From: JAVWHP01 sp036639955
Lineage (GTDB): Bacteria; Bacillota_I; Bacilli_A; Erysipelotrichales; Erysipelotrichaceae
DNA length: 64,000 nt
Assembly: GCA_036639955.1 (NCBI GenBank)
Contig: JAVWHP010000003.1
Location: 1 to 64,000, forward strand
Direction of reading: 5' to 3'
Position numbers and translations under genes: made by a program
In this document: piece after piece, positions 16,851-23,914 of the stretch
How the letters are laid out: every line of letters starts with the position of its first letter
Position numbering within the stretch: position 1 is the first letter of the stretch
Notes under the pieces: model-generated
Database searches by the model: none
What the model saw: the letters and a program-made list of their open reading frames with translations, nothing else
What the model was told of the DNA's origin: nothing

Positions 16851-18632
16851 ATGAATATAACTAAATTAAAGAAAACTCTCTTATCTTTAATTATAGTATT
16901 AGTAGGACTATTACCTGTAAATGTTAATGCTTCTTCTATAGTAATTAAGTATGATAATAATCCTATAAAAGAAGGTACTACTAAAGTAGGAGAAGGTAAT
17001 ATAATCTTTGATTCTACTAATAATATATTAACTTTAGATAATGTTAATTTACAAGGTAATACTGAATGGCCTTGTTTAAGTATATTAGGTAATTCAGATG
17101 AGCTATTAACTATTAAGTTAATAGGCAATAACTTTATAACGTCTAACCAATATGGCTTAGATGCATCTATATCTATTAATTTTGAAGGCCCAGGTAATCT
17201 AACTATTAATAGTTTAAATGCGATAGCAGTAGTTGAAAATCTAAATATATCTAATACTAATATAAATCTTAAAGGAACAAATATAAATAAAGGAGAAGCA
17301 TTAAAATGTTTAAGTATGCTTACTGTAAATAATAGTACTATTAATATAGAGTCATCTAATGTAGGTATTCAAAATGAGTATGGATCTACTACTATTAATG
17401 ATAGTACTATAAACTTTAAAGATGTAAATGAAGGCTTATATTCTGGAATCCTTAGATATTTACCAACAACATTATCAAATACAACGATTAATGTTAATGA
17501 AACAAAGAGAATGAATGTTCTAATTGAATGCAAAGATTTAGTAATTAAACAGTGTAATATAAATCTATCTAATACATTACTTAGGTTAGGAGTAATTGGT
17601 AATAATATTGATATCATAAATAATTCTAATATAGAATTAAATAGTAGAGGTATTTCATTATTTACAAGAGGTAACCTAAATATAGCTGACAGTAATGTTA
17701 GTTTAACTTCTATTTTAGATAATGTTATTAAGTCTGAAGATTTAATTAATATTACTAATTCAGAAATATATTTAAAGACTAATAATAATGATGTTACTGC
17801 TATTTGGGCTTATAAATTACAAGATAAAACTTTACCTAGAAACAATCTTATTGTTCTTGATAAGAATTTAGAAGAGATTAATAATTATAAAGTTTATACT
17901 TCTGATTATGATATTACAAACATTAGTAATTCAACCTATAATAGTGTATTTACTCTTAATGGTTTACCTTTAGAATTTGATTTCTCTAATGCTGCTAAAG
18001 AACTACATTTAAGAGTTAAGAAAGCTGATTATACTGGTGTAGATACAGCTATAAGTTCTATACCTAAAGATTTAAGTATATATAGTACTACTAGTGTAAA
18101 TTCTCTTAATGCTATTGTTAATGCTGTAGTAAGAGATTTAAAGATTACTGAACAAGCAACAGTAGATAAGTATGCTAATGATATAAATAAAGCTATAAAT
18201 GATTTAAGGATTAAGGCACCAACCATGAGTGAAGGCAATAACCAAACAATAGTTGAAGGTAACGATGCTATATTTAGATCTGATGCTAAATTACAAGATT
18301 TTATAAAAGCAATGGTTGATGGTAAAGATGTGGATAAAAGTAATTATGAATTAGTTAGTGGTAGTACGATCCTAACATTAAAGAAGAGTTATTTAAATGG
18401 ATTAAGCACAGGTACTCATACGCTATCTATAGTAAGTAAGAATGGAACAGCTACTGCTAACTTTACTACTAAAAAGAATAGTAAACCTATACTACCAAAA
18501 CCAGTAGATCCAGTAACACCAGTAACACCAGGAGTACCTGATACTAGCATTAATACTTACTATAATTTAATATTAAGTTTAATGTTTATAAGCAGTATAG
18601 GAATAGTAAAAGTAATTAATAGAAAAGAATAA
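16851..18632 (+). CDS. Secreted beta-helix/FIVAR/X2 surface protein (paralogue C), with altered sorting motif
   Basis: A 593-residue protein with signal peptide (1-28), repetitive beta-rich part with many INISNSxI-like units (about 35-370), FIVAR-like helical module (about 390-445), X2/Ig-like module (about 455-530), a Pro-rich stretch with PVTP units, and a C-terminal helix ending in NRKE. Where paralogue D has VPDTG, this protein has VPDTS, so sortase anchoring may be lost. Its last third is identical in DNA to paralogue D over about 540 bases, while the N-terminal part differs clearly. Probably a surface adhesin or glycan-binding protein. AGGAGAAC precedes the ATG. Confidence 0.68.
   Translation: MNITKLKKTLLSLIIVLVGLLPVNVNASSIVIKYDNNPIKEGTTKVGEGNIIFDSTNNILTLDNVNLQGNTEWPCLSILGNSDELLTIKLIGNNFITSNQYGLDASISINFEGPGNLTINSLNAIAVVENLNISNTNINLKGTNINKGEALKCLSMLTVNNSTINIESSNVGIQNEYGSTTINDSTINFKDVNEGLYSGILRYLPTTLSNTTINVNETKRMNVLIECKDLVIKQCNINLSNTLLRLGVIGNNIDIINNSNIELNSRGISLFTRGNLNIADSNVSLTSILDNVIKSEDLINITNSEIYLKTNNNDVTAIWAYKLQDKTLPRNNLIVLDKNLEEINNYKVYTSDYDITNISNSTYNSVFTLNGLPLEFDFSNAAKELHLRVKKADYTGVDTAISSIPKDLSIYSTTSVNSLNAIVNAVVRDLKITEQATVDKYANDINKAINDLRIKAPTMSEGNNQTIVEGNDAIFRSDAKLQDFIKAMVDGKDVDKSNYELVSGSTILTLKKSYLNGLSTGTHTLSIVSKNGTATANFTTKKNSKPILPKPVDPVTPVTPGVPDTSINTYYNLILSLMFISSIGIVKVINRKE
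17988..18530 (+). repeat. About 543-bp direct repeat, left copy (pairs with 19827-20369)
   Basis: Reading the two stretches side by side at an offset of 1839 bases, I found no difference from AATGCTGCTAAAG to the PVTP-coding end. It covers the FIVAR-like and X2-like modules and stops inside the proline-rich linker, where copy D has extra PVTP/PLTP units. Confidence 0.85.
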
Positions 18633-18635
18633 TAT

Positions 18636-18650
18636 AACTATAGAATAGTT
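18636..18650 (+). repeat. AACTAT-N3-ATAGTT hairpin before paralogue D
   Basis: The same inverted repeat as at 16824, here with loop AGA, directly followed by AAGGAGAAC and the ATG. It lies in the 30-base gap between paralogues C and D, so it could act on translation rather than as a promoter operator. Confidence 0.5.
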
Positions 18651-18662
18651 AAGGAGAACGAT

Positions 18663-20507
18663 ATGAATAAAATTAAATTGAAGAATACTCTCTTATCTTT
18701 AATCATAATATTTATATTTACTATAGGATTAGTACCATTGAATGTTAATGCTTCTACTATTAATATTCTCTATAATGGAGTTTCTATAAATGAAGGAGAT
18801 ACTAAAATAGGCGATGGAAAAATAGTATTTGACAAAACTAATAATACATTAACTTTAGATAATGTTAATTTAACACAAAGTAATCCTATTAAAACAGTTT
18901 TAGAGATAAGTGGAAATCCAACTGATAAAATAAATATAATATTATCTGGTAATAATTCTATAACGACTACTGGTGAACAGAGTGCAATAAAATCTAATAT
19001 CTCAGTTAATATTGAAGGAACAGGTAATCTATGTATCAATACTAGTTATAATGAACGTGAAACGAATGCTATTAGTGTATCTGGTGATTTAAATATAAGT
19101 AATACTAATATTAATTTAATGGGTAAAAATTCATTGGGTGGTACTGCTATTTATTGTGATAAGACGCTTACTATAAATAAGGGTACTATACATGTTGAAT
19201 CATTCTTAAATGGACTTATTGCAGAAAATAGTTATTTCAATATTAGAGATAGTTCTATAAACTTTCAAAGAGTACATTCTGCTATGGCATCATATTCTGA
19301 TTCTGATGAATTATCAACATTATATAATACTGATATAAATGTTGTTGGTTTATGGAATATGGGTGTAATTGTATCATCTTATAATTTGCTTATTGATGAA
19401 TGTAATTTTGATACTCTTGAAGCAGTTTCTACAATGGGAATTGGTGGTGGCCATGTCACTATAAAGAATTCTAGCATTAAATTAAAGTGTGATCAAGCTG
19501 CTATTAAAGGGGATCAAAGAGTAGATATAATTGATAGTAATCTTATTTTAAATGTTACGTATGGATCTGGAATTGATATTAAAGGTCTCCTTAGTATTTT
19601 AAATTCTGATATTTATATCAAAGCTGATGGCTTTACTCCTGTTTATGCACATAAAGAACAAGCAATTACGCTGCCTAGGAATGATCTTATTGTTCTTGAT
19701 AAGAATTTAGAAGAGGTTAATAATTATAAGGTTAGTACTTCTGAGTATCGTAGACCATCAAATACTACTTCATTATATGATAGTATATTTACTATAGATG
19801 GATTACCTCTTAAAGAAGATAGTAGTAATGCTGCTAAAGAACTACATTTAAGAGTTAAGAAAGCTGATTATACTGGTGTAGATACAGCTATAAGTTCTAT
19901 ACCTAAAGATTTAAGTATATATAGTACTACTAGTGTAAATTCTCTTAATGCTATTGTTAATGCTGTAGTAAGAGATTTAAAGATTACTGAACAAGCAACA
20001 GTAGATAAGTATGCTAATGATATAAATAAAGCTATAAATGATTTAAGGATTAAGGCACCAACCATGAGTGAAGGCAATAACCAAACAATAGTTGAAGGTA
20101 ACGATGCTATATTTAGATCTGATGCTAAATTACAAGATTTTATAAAAGCAATGGTTGATGGTAAAGATGTGGATAAAAGTAATTATGAATTAGTTAGTGG
20201 TAGTACGATCCTAACATTAAAGAAGAGTTATTTAAATGGATTAAGCACAGGTACTCATACGCTATCTATAGTAAGTAAGAATGGAACAGCTACTGCTAAC
20301 TTTACTACTAAAAAGAATAGTAAACCTATACTACCAAAACCAGTAGATCCAGTAACACCAGTAACACCAGTAACACCATTAACACCAGGAGTACCTGATA
20401 CAGGTATAAGTACTAATTATAATCTAATGTTGAGTATTATGTTGATAAGTATTATAGGGATATTTAAAATTAGGAAAAGCAGTTCATTTAAACAATTAAA
20501 GAAATAA
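18663..20507 (+). CDS. Secreted, wall-anchored beta-helix/FIVAR/X2 surface protein (paralogue D)
   Basis: A 614-residue protein with the same architecture as paralogue C: signal peptide (1-30), beta-rich repeat region (about 35-375), FIVAR-like module (about 395-450), X2/Ig-like module (about 455-535), a PVTPVTPVTPLTP linker, then VPDTG, a hydrophobic helix and a basic tail (KIRKSS and KQLKK), which is a good sortase-type signal. It is separated from paralogue C by only 30 bases and has no promoter of its own that I can see, so the two are probably co-transcribed. The N-terminal region is only moderately similar to C, while the C-terminal third is identical. Confidence 0.7.
   Translation: MNKIKLKNTLLSLIIIFIFTIGLVPLNVNASTINILYNGVSINEGDTKIGDGKIVFDKTNNTLTLDNVNLTQSNPIKTVLEISGNPTDKINIILSGNNSITTTGEQSAIKSNISVNIEGTGNLCINTSYNERETNAISVSGDLNISNTNINLMGKNSLGGTAIYCDKTLTINKGTIHVESFLNGLIAENSYFNIRDSSINFQRVHSAMASYSDSDELSTLYNTDINVVGLWNMGVIVSSYNLLIDECNFDTLEAVSTMGIGGGHVTIKNSSIKLKCDQAAIKGDQRVDIIDSNLILNVTYGSGIDIKGLLSILNSDIYIKADGFTPVYAHKEQAITLPRNDLIVLDKNLEEVNNYKVSTSEYRRPSNTTSLYDSIFTIDGLPLKEDSSNAAKELHLRVKKADYTGVDTAISSIPKDLSIYSTTSVNSLNAIVNAVVRDLKITEQATVDKYANDINKAINDLRIKAPTMSEGNNQTIVEGNDAIFRSDAKLQDFIKAMVDGKDVDKSNYELVSGSTILTLKKSYLNGLSTGTHTLSIVSKNGTATANFTTKKNSKPILPKPVDPVTPVTPVTPLTPGVPDTGISTNYNLMLSIMLISIIGIFKIRKSSSFKQLKK
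19827..20369 (+). repeat. About 543-bp direct repeat, right copy
   Basis: Same sequence as 17988-18530. Identity ends exactly where the PVTP-coding microrepeat expands in this copy (three PVTP/PLTP units more than the minimum), pointing to slippage after or during the exchange. Confidence 0.85.
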
Positions 20508-20528
20508 TAAAAATTTGAAGAAAACAAT

Positions 20529-20554
20529 AAAAAGAACTTTATAAGTTCTTTTTT
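20529..20554 (+). terminator. Terminator after paralogue D
   Basis: AAAAAGAACTT (20529-20539) pairs with AAGTTCTTTTT (20543-20553) around TAT and ends in T-rich sequence. It separates the surface-protein block from the McrBC-like operon. Confidence 0.75.
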
Positions 20555-20677
20555 ATTACATGTATAGTGTAATAAGCAGTGTTATACTAAAAATGAAAAG
20601 AGGGATAACATGAAATATAGGTAAAATTGAATTAATCAAGATTTTAATAAAATGCAATAGCATTAGGAGGAACTAAA
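20555..20677 (+). promoter_or_regulatory. Leader of the McrBC-like operon
   Basis: TATACT at about 20583 (GTGTTATACTAAAAATG) may be the -10, with TGTATA 16 bases ahead as a poor -35. An AGAGGG site at about 20600 is followed by a four-codon frame (ATG AAA TAT AGG TAA), then a second site, TTAGGAGGA, directly before the true start at 20678. The short frame may be a remnant or an upstream ORF. Confidence 0.35.
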
Positions 20678-21052
20678 ATGACTAAAAAAAGAATATCTTT
20701 TTATCCCAAATTATTATTTAATTCATCAACTAATAAGTATGTGTTAAGTATGGATTATGAACTATTTGATATGGATAAAACAACTATTATTATGAAAATT
20801 AATAATACAACGTATGAAACAGACTTTGAAGCTTATAATGATCTGACAAAAGGAAATATAAAATATGAATTAAATGATTTATCTGAATTCAAAAAAGATG
20901 ATTTTCTATTTTATTATTTGATCGAAAACAAAGAGATTTATATAACAAGATTAGATTATTATAATATTAAAGATTATAATGAGTCTTTTTATGATATAAA
21001 TAATTTAAAGAATAGTTTCATTTCTGATTATAATGATTGGAGTGTTGCTTAA
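20678..21052 (+). CDS. Unrecognised 124-residue protein, first gene of the McrBC-like operon
   Basis: A small acidic, Tyr/Asp/Asn-rich protein without signal peptide or membrane helices. Alternating hydrophobic patterns (LLFNSSTNKYVLSMDYELF and TTIIMKINNTTYETDF) suggest a compact beta-rich fold. I recognise no domain. AGGAGGA precedes the ATG, and its stop shares a base with the next start (TAATG). The tight coupling to the coiled-coil, AAA+ and nuclease genes suggests an accessory or specificity subunit, or an inhibitor of the same system. That role is inferred only from position. Confidence 0.6.
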   Translation: MTKKRISFYPKLLFNSSTNKYVLSMDYELFDMDKTTIIMKINNTTYETDFEAYNDLTKGNIKYELNDLSEFKKDDFLFYYLIENKEIYITRLDYYNIKDYNESFYDINNLKNSFISDYNDWSVA

Positions 21053-21951
21053 TGTCTAAGTCTATACTAAAATTTGATGCTTTAAGTGATGATGATATTA
21101 AATCTATTATAAATTCATTGCCTGTTGTAGCACTATCTACTCCTTTATTTAAGCATAAAATTTATTCATCGGCTAAAGGTATAGCGGGTTTTAGACCAGA
21201 GTCTGTTAAAGCAGAAACAGTAAGAGAAATATATTGTAAAGAAATACTAATTAAACGTAATAAGACTGGATTGAGGGATAAGATTATCTCTATTGTAGCT
21301 TTAGAATTACAATCTGTTCTTAAGTCTATTAGTAAAGATATTTCTAAACACTATGATAAAGGTGAATTATTAGATGAAGACAAAGCTACTATGATAGCTG
21401 CGTATGACCCTAAACGTTTACACTTTAGTAAAGCAATATATATAAAAATCTTAGGTATAGGAGACACAGAGTTAATTGATAAGATATCTAATGAAGAACT
21501 TAAGAAATCTAACGATAAATTAACAACTGAAAATAATGAATTAAAGACTGAATATAAAAATAAAGAAAAGAAATACTCAGAAGAAATAGCTAAACTAAAA
21601 GCAAGTAATAGTAAGTTAACGAAACAACTAGAGTCAGTAGAAAAGAAATTAGTTAAAGCAACTAACATAACAACTAACTCAACAACTACCATCCCTACTA
21701 CCTCAAGTAGTAGGAAAGTTATCGATAACAAAGCATTACTCAATATTATTGAACAAGACATTAAGTCTTTAGATAACAATATATTAAAAGTATGTTTAGA
21801 AAAACAATTAAAGAAAGACATAGACTTAAATACTTTAATTCATTCATTAGATGAATTAAAGTATCCAACAACTATAAATAATAATTATAAAAAATTTAAA
21901 GAAATAATATTTATCCAGTATTCATTAATGATTCTAAAGGAGAAGAAATAA
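21052..21951 (+). CDS. Unrecognised coiled-coil protein of the McrBC-like operon
   Basis: A 299-residue protein. Residues 1-145 are globular and mostly helical (KSIINSLPVVALSTPLFKH, then LRDKIISIVALELQSVLKSI). Residues about 150-205 form a clear heptad-type coiled coil (LKKSNDKLTTENNELKTEY and EIAKLKASNSKLTKQLESV). A Thr/Ser-rich linker follows (about 206-225), then a helical C-terminal domain. An in-frame ATG exists 15 bases upstream, but the TAATG junction and GGAGTG spacing favour 21052. It may be a scaffold or sensor for the downstream motor and nuclease. I know no exact family; coiled-coil partners occur in some McrBC-related (CoCoNuT-type) systems. Confidence 0.6.
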   Translation: MSKSILKFDALSDDDIKSIINSLPVVALSTPLFKHKIYSSAKGIAGFRPESVKAETVREIYCKEILIKRNKTGLRDKIISIVALELQSVLKSISKDISKHYDKGELLDEDKATMIAAYDPKRLHFSKAIYIKILGIGDTELIDKISNEELKKSNDKLTTENNELKTEYKNKEKKYSEEIAKLKASNSKLTKQLESVEKKLVKATNITTNSTTTIPTTSSSRKVIDNKALLNIIEQDIKSLDNNILKVCLEKQLKKDIDLNTLIHSLDELKYPTTINNNYKKFKEIIFIQYSLMILKEKK

Positions 21952-21952
21952 T

Positions 21953-23914
21953 ATGGAACTATACGAAATTGAGAATACATTAGAACAAGCTGAAGATAAT
22001 TGCTTAATGATAGGTAGATTGCGTTACAATGGAGTATTCCCAATGAAAAATGCTGATCATGTAATGCTATTCGATATTGATTTATTATGTGATGAACCAA
22101 AAGTGATACGACGTAATAAGGCACTCTTTACTTCTGACATTTATCAAGGTCTAGATCAACATCAATTATCAAACCAGCTACCAGTAGATTATGACCGAGG
22201 TGGAAATAGAGGAACTTTAGTAGAGGATAGAATGCAAGAATTTAAAGACTTTTATCAAGATAAATACATCTTCTTTTTACCAGATTTAGCAAGTAGTGCT
22301 AATGAACAACTATACCATAAGAATTTAATCATAATAGAAAGTAGACCTATTCCACTAGGAACAGATATTAATACGATATATAAGGCTATACCTAAAATTA
22401 ATTTAACGAAAGAAGTATTTGAAAATAAACTTATAAAGAAAGAATATTTTACATTAAGCCATTTCCCGGGTGATTTATATAATAATTTGGAATACATTTT
22501 ATGTGAAAATTATTTATACCAAGCACCTAAATGGAATGCAAACCATGAAGATATAAACAGTTGGAAATGCGAAGATTATACTAAAGTTGTTCGATACCCA
22601 ATAGAATTAAAAGAAAACTATGCACAAAGAGGCCCTACTGGATACCAAGACATTGTTTTTATAGATGAAGAAAAATTAAGAGAAATAGCAGTTGAAGGCG
22701 AAACAATAGAAAAGAAAGATGGATTAATAGTAAACAATGATAAAAAACAAGTGGAAGAAGAACGATTAATAGTGTTAGACGTAAATAATCAAGAATTTAA
22801 AATGTTAGAAGATCTTAAATATAATATTACTGCATCTAATCTTTGCTATGATGATGAAGATATAGACAATCTACACGTCTGTATTAAAAGTACACCATTA
22901 ACAATACTTGCAGGTATGTCCGGAACAGGTAAAACACAATTAGCATTACAGTATGCTCAAATGCTAAATCTAAAAGAAAGTAATAATGATCTACTCTTTT
23001 TACCCATTAGTCCATCATATACAGAACCAGAAGATGTGCTAGGATATTTAAATCCAAATAATGGAATGTATACACCAGCTGCGACTCAGTTAGTAGATCT
23101 CCTATTAAGAGCCCAAAATAACACAGATAAAATGTTTATGGTAATCTTTGATGAAATGAATTTATCTCAAATAGAATATTGGTTCTCACCATTTATATCA
23201 ATTTTAGAAAAAAAATCTAATGATAGAAGATTGACCCTATATTCTCAAGCAACAGAATGTAAAAATAAAAAAGACTATCCAGCTCAAATACAAATCTATG
23301 ATAACATTATCTTTATTGGAACTATAAACTTAGATGAAACTACTAAAGACATATCAGACCGTTTATTAGACCGTTCTTTTGTTATAAACTTAAAGAAAAA
23401 GAAATTCAGTGACTTCTATAATCAACATAATAAAAAAGAACTAAAAGATATTAAACTGATGAACGTTTGTACTGGTTCAAAGATGTTTAATAAAACATGG
23501 AAATCTGCTAAAAATCCAATAGAAGCATTTAGCCAACGTGAAATAGAATTTCTAGATTTATTACATGAAGCTATTTCTATTTATGATGAACAAAAAGGAG
23601 TATCGTTTAGAGTTATTAAAAACATAGGAACTTACATTAATAATATACCGATTAATAGTGATGGAGAACTATTAATAGATCGTAGTCATGCGTTTGATTT
23701 AGTACTTAAACAAACTGTAATGAAGAAGCTATCTGGGCCAGAAACAATCTTAGCTCCTTTAGTAGGAACTTGTTCTAATCTTAAAGAAGAACCAACTAAT
23801 AGTTCTATAAATGAATTATTTTCTAGCTATAGTGATGTTAGTGATTTTGCTAATTGTAAAGCAGCTATAAATGCTAAAGCGAAGGATTTATTAGTTTATG
23901 GCTATACAAGATAG
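21953..23914 (+). CDS. McrB-like AAA+ motor protein with unassigned N-terminal domain
   Basis: A 653-residue protein. The AAA+ core of the McrB clade occupies about residues 300-530: Walker A GMSGTGKT at 321-328, SPSYTEPEDVLGYLNP at about 351-367 (a McrB-clade hallmark), Walker B MVIFDEMN with Asp400-Glu401, sensor-1 IGTIN ending at Asn459, and SDRLLDRSF with Arg-finger candidates. Canonical McrB hydrolyses GTP; nucleotide choice here cannot be told. Residues 1-270 match no reader domain I know and probably recognise the target nucleic acid or partner. It starts one base after the coiled-coil gene and overlaps the nuclease gene by 17 bases, as mcrB and mcrC do. The likely role is the motor of a restriction-type defence complex. 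Confidence 0.78.
   Translation: MELYEIENTLEQAEDNCLMIGRLRYNGVFPMKNADHVMLFDIDLLCDEPKVIRRNKALFTSDIYQGLDQHQLSNQLPVDYDRGGNRGTLVEDRMQEFKDFYQDKYIFFLPDLASSANEQLYHKNLIIIESRPIPLGTDINTIYKAIPKINLTKEVFENKLIKKEYFTLSHFPGDLYNNLEYILCENYLYQAPKWNANHEDINSWKCEDYTKVVRYPIELKENYAQRGPTGYQDIVFIDEEKLREIAVEGETIEKKDGLIVNNDKKQVEEERLIVLDVNNQEFKMLEDLKYNITASNLCYDDEDIDNLHVCIKSTPLTILAGMSGTGKTQLALQYAQMLNLKESNNDLLFLPISPSYTEPEDVLGYLNPNNGMYTPAATQLVDLLLRAQNNTDKMFMVIFDEMNLSQIEYWFSPFISILEKKSNDRRLTLYSQATECKNKKDYPAQIQIYDNIIFIGTINLDETTKDISDRLLDRSFVINLKKKKFSDFYNQHNKKELKDIKLMNVCTGSKMFNKTWKSAKNPIEAFSQREIEFLDLLHEAISIYDEQKGVSFRVIKNIGTYINNIPINSDGELLIDRSHAFDLVLKQTVMKKLSGPETILAPLVGTCSNLKEEPTNSSINELFSSYSDVSDFANCKAAINAKAKDLLVYGYTR

Noticed and set aside
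16838..17128. Minus-strand ORF of 96 codons over the start of paralogue C
   Set aside because: Antisense of the signal peptide and first beta repeats. Similar shadow ORFs occur at the same place in the other copies only because the DNA is duplicated.
20602..20625. Four-codon frame (ATG AAA TAT AGG TAA) before the McrBC-like operon
   Set aside because: Too short to claim as a gene; noted only as a possible upstream ORF or remnant.
21351..21821. Minus-strand ORF of 156 codons
   Set aside because: It is antisense to the coiled-coil gene, has no start signals and shows the Phe/Leu/Ser composition of a reversed Lys/Glu-rich frame.
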